NCBI GenBank assembly: GCA_964371715.1
Contig: CAYJNO010000007.1
Span: 13,804-77,803 of the forward strand
Direction of reading: 5' to 3'
Length of the DNA stretch: 64,000 nucleotides
DNA from: CAYJNO01 sp964371715
Lineage (GTDB): Bacteria; Bacillota_I; Bacilli_A; Erysipelotrichales; Erysipelotrichaceae
A program made the translations under genes and the position numbers. The notes below the pieces were generated by a model. That model had not been told where the DNA came from and did not search any database. It saw only the letters and a list, made by a program, of their open reading frames with translations. Each line of letters starts with the position of its first letter. Within the stretch, counting starts at the first letter, position 1. Positions 55,121-63,952 of the stretch are shown here, piece after piece.

Positions 55121-57135
55121 TATTTCTTTTTCTTTCTAGTATATTTAGGTTTTTCTTCACCTTCAATATTTTGGATATTACGACATTTAGGGAAGTTTGA
55201 ACATCCTAAAAAGTAATTTCCATAACGGCTTTTTCTTTTTAGCATTTCAGAACCACACTCTTCACACATAATTCCTGTTTTTTCTGGTTCTTCTTTATCT
55301 TCTTTGGCAATTTTTGCTGTATATTTACATTCTGGGAATGTTGAACATGATATAAACTTTCCAAAACGTCCATTACGATAAACTAGTTTATTACCACATT
55401 CTGGACAATCTTCACCTGTTTCTTCAAGTTCTAATTTTTCCATTTTTTCATAAGCATTTTCAACTAATGGTTCAAATCGATCATAGAATTCTCTTAATGC
55501 TTCGTAATTATCAATTTCATTTTCTGCAATTAAGTCTAATTCTTTTTCCATATTAGCTGTATATTTAATGTTAATTACTGATTCAAAGTATTCTTGTAAT
55601 TTTGTATCAGTTAATATTCCCTGCTCTGTTGGAAAGAAATATTTTGTTTTACTTGTTTCACTATTAGCTTTTAATTCAACATATGCACGTGCTTGCACAG
55701 TATCAATGATCATTGAATAAGTTGATGGACGACCTATACCTTCTTCTTCCATAGCTTTTATTAATTTAGCTTCTGTATAGCGTAATGGTGGCTCTGTAAA
55801 TTTTTGTTCATTAGTAATTTCTTTAGCTTTAAGTATTTCATTTTCAGTTAATACTGGTAAAACTGTATCCTTACTTCCATCATATTCATGATATACCTTT
55901 AAGAAACCGTCAAACACTTGTGTTGAACCATTTGATGTCATATCAATATTATCTTGCGTAAATGTTATACTAACTGTTGCATTTTTTACAGGTGCCATTA
56001 AAGATGCTAAAGCACGATAATAGATGAACTTATATAATTTATACTGTTCATTATTTAAACTATCCTTAATTGATTCAGGTGTTAAAGATAAATCTGTTGG
56101 TCTGATTGCTTCATGAGCATCTTGAGTATTATTATCTTTTTTTACTTTATATGCACCAAGATATTCTTTACCATATGTATCTTCAATATGTGATAAAGCT
56201 GTATTAACAAAAACATCTGATAATCTTGTAGAATCAGTTCTCATATAAGTGATTAACCCGACAGTCTCACTTCCAATATCAATACCCTCATATAATTTTT
56301 GTGCAACCATCATTGTCTTTTTAGCTCCAAAACCAAGTCTTGTTGAACACTCTTGTTGTAATGTAGATGTAGTAAATGGTAATTTAGGATTTCTTGATTT
56401 ATTTTGCTTTTTAATACTTGTAATTTCAAATTCATTTTGTAAACGATTATATACCGCTAATGCTTGCTCAGCATTTGATAATACTGGTTTTTCGTTATCA
56501 ACTTTACTAAGATTTGCTTTAAACTCAATATTATCTTTCACAAAGTTTGCTTCAATTACCCAATATTCTTCACTAACAAAAGCTGCAATTTCTTTTTCTT
56601 TTTCACAAATCATTCTTAAAGCAACTGATTGTACACGTCCTGCTGATTTAGAACGAATTTTATTTTGTAATAACTTAGATAATTTAAATCCAATAATTCT
56701 ATCTAATATACGTCTTGTTTCTTGGCTCTTTACTAATGCCATATCAATATTTCTTGGATTTTCAAATGCATTTAAAATAGCATTTTTTGTGATTTCATTG
56801 AAAACAACTCGATTAGTATTATTTTCATCAAGCTTTAATTCATCAAATAAATGCCAAGAAATAGCTTCCCCTTCTCTATCAGGATCGGTTGCAAGATATA
56901 CATGATCTGATTTTTTTACAAGTGCTTTTAATTCTTTAACTGTATCTTTTTTATCTTTATTAATTTTATATTTGGCTTCAAATCGATTATCTACATCAAC
57001 ACCTAGCCCACCTTTACCTGAAGTTGCTAAATCTCTGATATGACCTTTTGAAGAAACTACTTTATAATCTTTACCAAGATATTTTTCAATTGTTTTAGAT
57101 TTAGATGGTGATTCTACTATTACTAAATTTTTCAT
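55120..57135 (-). CDS. topA: DNA topoisomerase I
   Basis: Type IA enzyme relaxing negative supercoils. The Toprim domain starts KNLVIVESPSKSKTIEKYLG and contains YLATDPDREGEAISWHL; the catalytic Tyr is in GLITYMRTDSTRLS near 297. Two C-terminal four-Cys zinc ribbons are visible: CPECGNKL...CSTFPEC and CEECGSEM...CSNFPKC. Basic KYTRKKKK ends it. With the ATG at 57135 (AAAGGAG upstream) it has 671 residues. An ATG at 57174 falls inside dprA and would add 13 residues without homology. Confidence 0.97.
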   Translation of the reverse strand: MKNLVIVESPSKSKTIEKYLGKDYKVVSSKGHIRDLATSGKGGLGVDVDNRFEAKYKINKDKKDTVKELKALVKKSDHVYLATDPDREGEAISWHLFDELKLDENNTNRVVFNEITKNAILNAFENPRNIDMALVKSQETRRILDRIIGFKLSKLLQNKIRSKSAGRVQSVALRMICEKEKEIAAFVSEEYWVIEANFVKDNIEFKANLSKVDNEKPVLSNAEQALAVYNRLQNEFEITSIKKQNKSRNPKLPFTTSTLQQECSTRLGFGAKKTMMVAQKLYEGIDIGSETVGLITYMRTDSTRLSDVFVNTALSHIEDTYGKEYLGAYKVKKDNNTQDAHEAIRPTDLSLTPESIKDSLNNEQYKLYKFIYYRALASLMAPVKNATVSITFTQDNIDMTSNGSTQVFDGFLKVYHEYDGSKDTVLPVLTENEILKAKEITNEQKFTEPPLRYTEAKLIKAMEEEGIGRPSTYSMIIDTVQARAYVELKANSETSKTKYFFPTEQGILTDTKLQEYFESVINIKYTANMEKELDLIAENEIDNYEALREFYDRFEPLVENAYEKMEKLELEETGEDCPECGNKLVYRNGRFGKFISCSTFPECKYTAKIAKEDKEEPEKTGIMCEECGSEMLKRKSRYGNYFLGCSNFPKCRNIQNIEGEEKPKYTRKKKK

Positions 57136-57160
57136 AATTCTCCTTTTAAGTTTTTTTATA

Positions 57161-57889
57161 TTAAAGCATGTCAATATCTTCTGTCAATAGGATATTTGCA
57201 CCTTCTTGAATTAATTTATTACAACCTACTCCCAATTCATCATCTACTGGATGAGGTATTACATATATTTCTTTATTTAGAGATAAAGCTTCATTTACAC
57301 TTAACATAGTACCACTATTCTCTTTTGCTTGCACAACAATTAGCTTTTCACCAAGTGCAGCAATTATTCGATTTCTCCATGGAAAGTAGTATTTTCTCGG
57401 TTCACAAATAAATGGATATTCACTAATAATTAAATGATCAAACTTTAATATATTATATAACCAATTATTACTTTTTGGATAGACATAATTAATCCCTGAA
57501 CCTAAAACTGCAATTGTTTTGTGTTTTTTTAAAGCATATTCATGTGCTAAAGCATCAATACCTTTAGCTAAGCCTGAAACAATACAGTATTTTGTATTTA
57601 ATTTATCAACTATAACTTCAGTACATTGTATACCATATTCGTTTACAATCCTTGATCCAACAATACTAATCTTAGTCATATTAAGTAAACTTCTATCTCC
57701 TATATAAAACAATACAAATGGAGGATACTTTAACTCTTTTAAACTTGTTGGGTAATCATCATCCAAAATAGTAATCGCATCTACATTATTATTTATTATA
57801 ATATCTTCTTCATTTTTAATTGCCTTTAATATTAAACTATAATTACCTTGATATTTGATTGCATAATTAATTAAAAGTTTTCTATCCAT
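57161..57889 (-). CDS. dprA: DNA processing protein DprA, short form
   Basis: Loads RecA on incoming single-stranded DNA during transformation. It is 242 residues and consists mainly of the Rossmann-like core: VGSRIVNEYG near 75-84, VSGLAKGIDALAHEYALKK near 103-121, AVLGSGINYVYPKSN, and FPWRNRIIAALGEKLIVVQA near 169-188. The N-terminal SAM domain is reduced and the C-terminal winged helix is absent compared with forms of 300 or more residues. It is between rnhB and topA, as in Bacillus. Confidence 0.92.
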   Translation of the reverse strand: MDRKLLINYAIKYQGNYSLILKAIKNEEDIIINNNVDAITILDDDYPTSLKELKYPPFVLFYIGDRSLLNMTKISIVGSRIVNEYGIQCTEVIVDKLNTKYCIVSGLAKGIDALAHEYALKKHKTIAVLGSGINYVYPKSNNWLYNILKFDHLIISEYPFICEPRKYYFPWRNRIIAALGEKLIVVQAKENSGTMLSVNEALSLNKEIYVIPHPVDDELGVGCNKLIQEGANILLTEDIDML

Positions 57890-57922
57890 ATTACTTCTCC
57901 TAATTAATTATTATTTAGTTTA

Positions 57923-58534
57923 CTAATTATCCTGATTAAATAAATTTAACTCAATTACTTCTTGGCATGGTCTATAGCTTAAGCGATAAAAATCTTTAAT
58001 ACCATATACCTTTATAGCTTCCAAGTGTTTTTTTGTTGGATAACCTTTATGATCTTTTAATCCATACTCTGGAAATAGTTTATCATATTCAAACATAATT
58101 TCATCTCTTGTATATTTAGCAACAATACTTGCAGCTGCAATACTTATACTTTTACTATCACCTTTGATAATTGAGTTTACATTTTTAGCACTATCAATTT
58201 TCATAGCATCTACTAATACATTATTAGTTATTGCTTCTAGTGCAATTTCTTCCATTGCTTTTTTAGTAGCTTGATAGATATTTAATTCATCAATTTCTTT
58301 TGGATCGACAATTTTTACTGTATGAAATTTCGCAACTTCTATAATTTCTTTATATAACTTTGTTATTTTTTTATGTGTTAATTTTTTTGAATCCTTAATT
58401 TCACTATTTTCATAATTTATAGGAAGTATAACACCACTTACAACTAAAGGACCACATATTGGCCCACGTCCTACTTCATCAATACCAATAACTAATTCAT
58501 TATTATCCCAAAAAGGTAGTTCAAACTCATTCAT
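57923..58534 (-). CDS. rnhB: Ribonuclease HII
   Basis: Removes ribonucleotides from DNA. The 203-residue protein has the acidic motif GIDEVGRGPICGPLVVSGVI near 17-36, KDSKKLT, and DAMKID near 109 and ISIAAASIVAKYTRDEIM near 128-145. Overlaps the rbgA end by 8 bp. Confidence 0.97.
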   Translation of the reverse strand: MNEFELPFWDNNELVIGIDEVGRGPICGPLVVSGVILPINYENSEIKDSKKLTHKKITKLYKEIIEVAKFHTVKIVDPKEIDELNIYQATKKAMEEIALEAITNNVLVDAMKIDSAKNVNSIIKGDSKSISIAAASIVAKYTRDEIMFEYDKLFPEYGLKDHKGYPTKKHLEAIKVYGIKDFYRLSYRPCQEVIELNLFNQDN

Positions 58535-59462
58535 TTTCTACAAACTCCAAAGATAAATTACCAATTTTATTATCTCTAAACTCATTTAGAAAAACCATAG
58601 TTGCTCTTGCATAGTCGATTTCATTTTGTTTTTTTACAAAACCTCTTGCTCTTGCGATAGCTTCAAATATTTCATAGTTTTTATTTTCTAAACTTACATC
58701 ATATCTAGCTTTTAATTCATTTGGATAATATTTAACTAAAATGTCAATCAGTTTATAACAAACATCCTCTAAATTTAGAATATTATCATTAATTGAGCCA
58801 ATGATCGCTAATTTATAAGCAATTTCTTGGTCTTCAAATTTTGGCCACAAAATACCTGGTGTATCTAATAATTCAACTTCCTTGTTTAATCTAATCCATT
58901 TTACATGTCTTGTAACACCTGGACGATCTGATACTTCGGCGATTTTTTTGTTAACTACACGATTAATCATTGTACTTTTTCCAACATTAGGTATTCCTAA
59001 TACCATAGCTCTTAAAGCTCTTGGGTTCATACCTTTTGCTTTCATTTTATCTAATTTACTTTGCATTAATTTTTTAGAGTTAGAAACAATTAAATTAGTA
59101 ATATTATCTTTAAAATGGTCAACAGCTAAAACAATTGTATTTTCATTTGTTAACTCTTCAATCCATTTTTTTGTAACTATAGGATCTGCTTTATCTTTTT
59201 TAGTTAATAGTATAATTCTAGGTTTTTGATTAACTAAAACATCAATCAAAGGATTTTTAGAGCTATTTGGAATTCTAGCATCTCTAAGTTCAATTACAAA
59301 GTCTACTAATTTTAAATATTCTGTAATCTCCCTTTTAGCTTTAGTCATATGTCCTGGAAACCATGAGATGTTCGCACTGGCAAAATTATTTCCATTAGCT
59401 CCATTTTGTTCTTTTTCAGCTCTTTTAGCTGCTCTTGCAGCTCTTTTTTCTTTCATATTCAT
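58527..59462 (-). CDS. rbgA: Ribosome biogenesis GTPase RbgA (YlqF)
   Basis: Late 50S assembly GTPase of the circularly permuted class: G4 LTKKDKADP near 87 precedes G1 GIPNVGKSTMINRV near 161-174 and G3 LLDTPGILWPKF. NISWFPGHMTKAKREI is the family start near 32. It has 311 residues, some 25 more than usual because of an N-terminal Ala/Lys-rich extension. It begins the operon rbgA-rnhB-dprA-topA-trmFO-xerC, and an extended -10 lies at 59521. Confidence 0.95.
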   Translation of the reverse strand: MNMKEKRAARAAKRAEKEQNGANGNNFASANISWFPGHMTKAKREITEYLKLVDFVIELRDARIPNSSKNPLIDVLVNQKPRIILLTKKDKADPIVTKKWIEELTNENTIVLAVDHFKDNITNLIVSNSKKLMQSKLDKMKAKGMNPRALRAMVLGIPNVGKSTMINRVVNKKIAEVSDRPGVTRHVKWIRLNKEVELLDTPGILWPKFEDQEIAYKLAIIGSINDNILNLEDVCYKLIDILVKYYPNELKARYDVSLENKNYEIFEAIARARGFVKKQNEIDYARATMVFLNEFRDNKIGNLSLEFVENE

Positions 59463-59647
59463 ATATTTTACAACTCCTTTTTTATAAGTTTATTCTTTAA
59501 ATTCTTTTAACTTAATGTGTATTATAGCATGCTTTATCTTTAAAATAAAGTTGCTAATGTCTTTGTGTTTTTATTATTTTTTGATTTGCAATATATACTG
59601 ATATAAGTAATTTATTAGTGATTTATAATTTCATAAAAATAATAAGC
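59463..59647. other. Junction between core chromosome and mobile element
   Basis: This 185-bp gap holds the rbgA promoter and, presumably, one attachment end of the element carrying the serine recombinases. No direct repeat can be defined without the other end, which is outside the window. No ORF is seen here. Confidence 0.4.
59521..59529 (-). promoter_or_regulatory. Extended -10 promoter of the rbgA operon
   Basis: TGCTATAAT on the minus strand (TG-N-TATAAT) with a weak -35 (TTTATT) 17 bp upstream, about 60 bases before the rbgA start. Confidence 0.55.
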
Positions 59648-61240
59648 TTAATCACAAAAAGAAGTTGTGTTAACTTTGTTCATTAAATACTCATACTCAT
59701 CTTGATAATTGAAAACAATCGTTATTGAATTGTCTTCATGTATTTTAATTTCCTTAACTAAATCTATCAATGTTTTCCTAGTTAATGTTTTTAACTTATC
59801 AAATTTTTCAAATATATCAACCCACTCGATTATTGATTTTTTTCTACATTTTTCCCTTTTTTCTAGCAAACCATAAATCTGCTGTTCGCACTGATTTAAC
59901 ATAAAAGTATAATCATTCTTATATTCAACATATTCTTCATAGCCTAATATTTTGTCACGTAAATCACCTTCTAGAGAGTTTAAAAATAAACTATAGTTTT
60001 TAATGTCCTTATTTAGATTTTCAATCTTATTATTGATTATCTCTAAATCAATATCTATTTCATCACTATAATATACCTTGTTTTTTTCACTTATTTTTTC
60101 AAGTAAAATATTTATTTGAAAATTTATAGATTCTAGTACAATGTCTTTTAATTTATCAATAGATATATTATGATTTGTACAAGTTTTATAACGTAAACCA
60201 TTTCTGCAATAATAATATGAATAACTTTTTGATTTAACAACTGTCATAACACCACCACAGTCTGCACATTTGATAATTCCATAAAACAACTGTGATGTTA
60301 CGTCGCTCATTTTACTATTTCGATTTTTATTATTTGACAATAATTCTTGTACTCTTTCAAAATCGGTTTTACTTATGATTTGTTTATGATGATCTTTTAC
60401 AATAATCCAATCTTCCTTATTATTTTTTATCATCGTCTTATTTCTGTATGATAACTTTCTATGTTTTCCTTGGATTAAGTCACCTATATAACTTCTATTG
60501 CTTAAAATAGATGAAACGTTGTGTCTAGTCCACTGTTTACTTTTTGTGTTTTTTGAACATTTTCTTATTCCTTGCTTTTCTTTATATGTCTGAGGTGTAT
60601 CAATTTTCATTTCATTAAGATAGTTAACTATACTTGATATACCAACACCTTCAAGTGCAAGTCCATATATCTTTCGAACGACATAAGCAGCTTCTTTATC
60701 AATTTCAAAATTATGAGCATTTTTTTCGCTTCTAATAAAGCCATAAGGTGCAAATGCACCAGTGAACTCACCTTTAATTTTTTTCATTCTTAACGTACTT
60801 TTTATTTTGTTTGATATGTCCCTAGCGTATTGATCATTCATTAAGTTTTTGAATGGTACAATTACACTTTCAAGTGATTTAGGGTCATTGTAACTATCGA
60901 TAGCATCATTTACTGCTATAAAACGTATTTTCTTGATTGGAAAATACATTTCTAGATATTCGCCCATTTCAATATAATTTCTACCCAATCTAGATAAATC
61001 CTTTACAATCACAGTATTTACTTTGCCTTTTTCAATATCATTTATCATTTGTTGAAATGCTGGTCTATCAAAATTAGTTCCACTATATCCATCATCAACA
61101 TACGTGTTGTATACTTTGCAATTTTTTTCTTTTTTAATATAATCTACTAACTGCATTTTTTGATTTTCTATACTATTAGAAACAACTTTGTCACCATCCT
61201 CAATAGATAATCGTAAATATATTGCTACATGCCATTCCAT
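59648..61240 (-). CDS. Large serine recombinase (element integrase, second copy)
   Basis: A 530-residue site-specific recombinase. The N-terminal resolvase domain has Ser12 as probable nucleophile (AIYLRLSIEDGD), DDGYSGTNFDRPAFQQM and VIVKDLSRLGRNYIEMGEYL. A recombinase domain follows, then a zinc ribbon (CADCGG...CRNGLRYKTC near 320-350) and a coiled-coil tail. It resembles TndX/TnpX-type integrases of conjugative transposons. It overlaps the other recombinase by 1 bp. It is the gene nearest to the chromosome junction. Confidence 0.93.
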   Translation of the reverse strand: MEWHVAIYLRLSIEDGDKVVSNSIENQKMQLVDYIKKEKNCKVYNTYVDDGYSGTNFDRPAFQQMINDIEKGKVNTVIVKDLSRLGRNYIEMGEYLEMYFPIKKIRFIAVNDAIDSYNDPKSLESVIVPFKNLMNDQYARDISNKIKSTLRMKKIKGEFTGAFAPYGFIRSEKNAHNFEIDKEAAYVVRKIYGLALEGVGISSIVNYLNEMKIDTPQTYKEKQGIRKCSKNTKSKQWTRHNVSSILSNRSYIGDLIQGKHRKLSYRNKTMIKNNKEDWIIVKDHHKQIISKTDFERVQELLSNNKNRNSKMSDVTSQLFYGIIKCADCGGVMTVVKSKSYSYYYCRNGLRYKTCTNHNISIDKLKDIVLESINFQINILLEKISEKNKVYYSDEIDIDLEIINNKIENLNKDIKNYSLFLNSLEGDLRDKILGYEEYVEYKNDYTFMLNQCEQQIYGLLEKREKCRKKSIIEWVDIFEKFDKLKTLTRKTLIDLVKEIKIHEDNSITIVFNYQDEYEYLMNKVNTTSFCD

Positions 61241-62904
61241 TAATTAAAAACTCCATTAATCATATTAAATTCTTTAAGGGCATGTTCATATTCATCACGA
61301 TATTTAAACTCTATATTCACATTGCCTCTATTATCTATATAAATCATTTCAATTAATTCATCTAATAACTCTTTTGAAAGTGATTTAACTTTTTTGTTAC
61401 GCCTAAAGTGTTCAATCCAAGAATCATGTTTTTTTTGTTTTTTTACTTCTATATTAAGTAAACTAAATCCTTTTTCAATTTCTAAATTCAATGCTATACT
61501 ACTTTCTTCAATTGTTTTCATTTTATCTTCAAAGATATTCCTCTCGATTTTTTTTAACTTAAACGCTTCATATATTTTTCTTTTCTCTGCTTTTAGTTCA
61601 TCGATTTTAATTTCATTACATCTTTTGATTGTTTCATATTCTTGTTTTAAATCAGTTAAATAATTACTTTTTTTATGAGAGTTAATTGTTTTATCAACAT
61701 CCATCACTAGTTTAGCAAACATTATAATTGATTCAATCACGACCTTATCTAACTTAATAGAATTTATACTATGTGCATTACAGTTTGTTTTTAATATGAC
61801 ATTACTTACACAACTATAATACATAGTATTTTTATGAACTCTTGTATCTTTACGTTTATGCATTTGCTTACCGCAGTGCATACACTTTAACTTGCCTTTA
61901 TATATTGATATTTCATCTTTAACACGCTTTCTAGAATTCTTTTTTCTGTCCTTAATTATTTTTTGAACTTCATAAAACAATTCTTGGCTAATAATTGGTT
62001 CGTGCGTGTTTTCGACTTTAATTATCTTATCCTTTGTATTCCATATTTGTTTCTTATTTTTATAGCTTATTGTTGTTGATTTCCCAAAAATCAAATGCCC
62101 TAAATACATCTCATTATTTAATGTACGTTGAATTTGAGTGCTTCCCCAATTAAATACATTTTTAGAGTTATCAACCAATGAAATATTGTGTTTTAATCTT
62201 CTTTGTTTTTCTTTTCGTGAAAGAATATTATTAGTGATTAAATACTGTACAATTTTCAGTGCACCATTACCTTCTTTAGCTAAAGTGAATATTTTTTTTA
62301 CAACCAACGCTTCATCTTTATCGATGACTAACTGATGTTTATCTAGAGGATTTTTTTTATATCCATAAGGTGTAGTTCCACCAGCATACTTTCCGTTCTC
62401 TGCAAGTGTTTTATAAGCACTTCTAACTTTTTTAGAAATATCCTTTGCGTATTGATCATTAATTAAATTCTTAAAAGGTACAACAATGCTTGATAATGAC
62501 GCAGGATCTTTGAAGCTGTCAATATTATCGTTTATAGATATAAATCTAATATTGTACATTGGGAAAATTTCTTCAAAATATTTTCCAACTTCAATGTAAT
62601 TTCTACCAAATCTTGATAAATCTTTAACTATGATCATATTGATCTTTCGATTTTTTATATCTTTATACATTCTCACAAACTCAGGTCTATTAAAGTTTGT
62701 GCCAGTATATCCATCATCAATATAACTATCAATGATTTTAATGTTTGTATCCTCATTAACATATTGTAAAATCATATCTCGTTGATTTATTATACTATTT
62801 GATTCATTTTCACTTCCATCATCACTTGATAAACGACAATATATTGCTGCACTCCATCTCTTTGTAATTCCACTACTACTGTAATTACTATAATTTTCTT
62901 TCAT
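61240..62904 (-). CDS. Large serine recombinase (element integrase, first copy)
   Basis: A 554-residue large serine recombinase with probable nucleophile Ser26 in AAIYCRLSSDDGSENESNSI. DDGYTGTNFNRPEFVRM and DLSRFGRNYIEVGKYFEEIF follow. There is a recombinase domain, a zinc ribbon (CMHCGK near 335) and a coiled-coil tail. It is related to, but clearly different from, the next gene, so the two are a tandem pair and not a recent duplication. AAAGGAGG precedes the ATG. A terminator at 62951 separates it from the upstream small genes. Confidence 0.93.
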   Translation of the reverse strand: MKENYSNYSSSGITKRWSAAIYCRLSSDDGSENESNSIINQRDMILQYVNEDTNIKIIDSYIDDGYTGTNFNRPEFVRMYKDIKNRKINMIIVKDLSRFGRNYIEVGKYFEEIFPMYNIRFISINDNIDSFKDPASLSSIVVPFKNLINDQYAKDISKKVRSAYKTLAENGKYAGGTTPYGYKKNPLDKHQLVIDKDEALVVKKIFTLAKEGNGALKIVQYLITNNILSRKEKQRRLKHNISLVDNSKNVFNWGSTQIQRTLNNEMYLGHLIFGKSTTISYKNKKQIWNTKDKIIKVENTHEPIISQELFYEVQKIIKDRKKNSRKRVKDEISIYKGKLKCMHCGKQMHKRKDTRVHKNTMYYSCVSNVILKTNCNAHSINSIKLDKVVIESIIMFAKLVMDVDKTINSHKKSNYLTDLKQEYETIKRCNEIKIDELKAEKRKIYEAFKLKKIERNIFEDKMKTIEESSIALNLEIEKGFSLLNIEVKKQKKHDSWIEHFRRNKKVKSLSKELLDELIEMIYIDNRGNVNIEFKYRDEYEHALKEFNMINGVFN

Positions 62905-62950
62905 ATTTATTTACCTCCTTTCACATAATAGATTTAATTAAAAATTGAAA

Positions 62951-62982
62951 CAAAGGTGCGAAACACTAAATTCGCACCTTTG
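62951..62982 (-). terminator. Terminator after the element small-protein gene
   Basis: A perfect 12-bp inverted repeat CAAAGGTGCGAA / TTCGCACCTTTG with an 8-base loop. The minus-strand tail is TTTCAATTTTT. Confidence 0.75.
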
Positions 62983-62988
62983 ACAAAA

Positions 62989-63261
62989 TCACTTATATAA
63001 CTCTTTAATCACTTTACTTATGCAATCTTTTGCATGTACATTTTTTTTTGAAAAAACAAACTTTACTAAAGTGTTGTTTACCTTCAATATATATGGATTA
63101 TCTACATTTCTTAAAAACTCTAATACTCTCTCATTGCTGCTTTTATTTCTTTTTATTTCAATACAACTAATATCTGCTATATCTTCAGCATTCACTTCAC
63201 TAATATTTATATTAGACAGTTCATTAAGTTTTATTAATATATCATTATTTTGAATTTCCAT
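62989..63261 (-). CDS. Small element protein, DUF6870-like
   Basis: A 90-residue protein with no obvious membrane segment or Cys cluster. The C-terminal half, ERVLEFLRNVDNPYILKVNN followed by TLVKFVFSK, resembles small proteins (DUF6870 as I recall them) commonly encoded in conjugative elements of gut Firmicutes. Function unknown. Its start lies inside a 24-codon upstream ORF, suggesting coupling. Confidence 0.65.
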   Translation of the reverse strand: MEIQNNDILIKLNELSNINISEVNAEDIADISCIEIKRNKSSNERVLEFLRNVDNPYILKVNNTLVKFVFSKKNVHAKDCISKVIKELYK

Positions 63262-63319
63262 ACATATTCACATCTATTCTGCAGCTATTTTTATTCTCTA
63301 TTAATTTGCTATTTATCAT
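63245..63319 (-). CDS. Possible 24-residue upstream ORF in the mobile element
   Basis: ATG at 63319 is preceded by AAAGGAG at ideal spacing and opens a 24-codon frame (MINSKLIENK...) that ends at TAA 63245, overlapping the first codons of the 90-residue gene in another frame. The strong ribosome binding site is the main support; it may act as a coupling ORF or make a small peptide. Confidence 0.45.
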   Translation of the reverse strand: MINSKLIENKNSCRIDVNMYGNSK

Positions 63320-63366
63320 ATTTACTCCTTTCTATATAAAAATAAAAATACACTAAAATCAACAAC

Positions 63367-63555
63367 TCAATCAATTTTAAGTACTTTAAATGATTTTTTC
63401 TTTTGTTTGTACATTTCATATTCTTTACATGTTGGATATGATTCATATATTTCTTTTACTTTTTTTATTGCTGCAACTTTACTTGTAGCATCAACTATTA
63501 ATTGTGTTGTCATCACATTTTTTACATTTACTAAATACTTATTTTCTCTTTTCAT
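63367..63555 (-). CDS. Small element protein, DpnD/PcfM-like
   Basis: A 62-residue basic protein. KYLVNVKNVMTTQLIVDATS followed by KVAAIKKVKEIYES has the beta-beta-helix look of DpnD/PcfM-type small proteins found on plasmids and conjugative elements. Identification is tentative. A good AAGGAGG precedes the ATG, 10 bases after the mazF-like stop. Confidence 0.5.
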   Translation of the reverse strand: MKRENKYLVNVKNVMTTQLIVDATSKVAAIKKVKEIYESYPTCKEYEMYKQKKKSFKVLKID

Positions 63556-63565
63556 ATATTCCTCC

Positions 63566-63907
63566 TTATAGATTAAGCGATAAACTTATTGCTTTATTCA
63601 CTTTTTGTAAGTCAATTGGTCTAATGCTAGATATATAGTTATTTAATCTGCATTTATCAATAACTCGAATTTGTTCAAGTAGAATTATTGAATTTGATTT
63701 TATACCATCTTGTTTCATCAATTTTACATGTACTGGTAGTTCACGTTTTGAATTAATTTCATTAGTAAGTGGTGCAACAATTACTGTTGGTGAATGTCTA
63801 TTGCCTATATCATTCTGAAGTATTACTACGGGTCTTACACCACCTTGTTCAGATCCAATAACCGGTTCAAGATTGGCATAGTATATTTGTCCTCTTATTA
63901 TTTTCAA
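63566..63907 (-). CDS. mazF: MazF/PemK family endoribonuclease toxin
   Basis: A 113-residue toxin-like RNase of the CcdB/PemK fold: RGQIYYANLEPVIGSEQGGV near 5-24, RPVVILQNDIGN near 25, VAPLTNE near 45 and LLEQIRVIDKCRL near 76. These hold the usual catalytic Arg and Thr. TTG (63905-63907) is the start, because GGAGG lies 8 bases before it and the nearby ATG is followed at once by a stop. No antitoxin gene is visible upstream in the remaining 90 bases or downstream, so it may be an orphan or a regulatory version. Confidence 0.85.
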   Translation of the reverse strand: MKIIRGQIYYANLEPVIGSEQGGVRPVVILQNDIGNRHSPTVIVAPLTNEINSKRELPVHVKLMKQDGIKSNSIILLEQIRVIDKCRLNNYISSIRPIDLQKVNKAISLSLNL

Positions 63908-63933
63908 AACATTATCCTCCGTTTTTGTATGTA

Positions 63934-63952
63934 AACAGACAAAAAGTCTGTT
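63934..63952. other. Hairpin in the leader of the mazF-like gene
   Basis: AACAGAC / GTCTGTT with a five-base A/T loop. Tails are not U-rich enough to call it a terminator. It may be a regulatory stem upstream of the toxin gene. Confidence 0.35.

Noticed and set aside
56249..56905. 218-codon plus-strand ORF
   Set aside because: Antisense to topA, whose domains are intact. The frame is open because of AT-rich codon use on the other strand.
57161..57889. dprA as a truncated pseudogene
   Set aside because: It lacks accessory domains, but the Rossmann core is continuous, with proper start, stop and operon context.
59648..62904. The two recombinases as one frameshifted or duplicated gene
   Set aside because: Each has its own catalytic Ser, zinc ribbon, coiled-coil tail and start; the sequences differ throughout.
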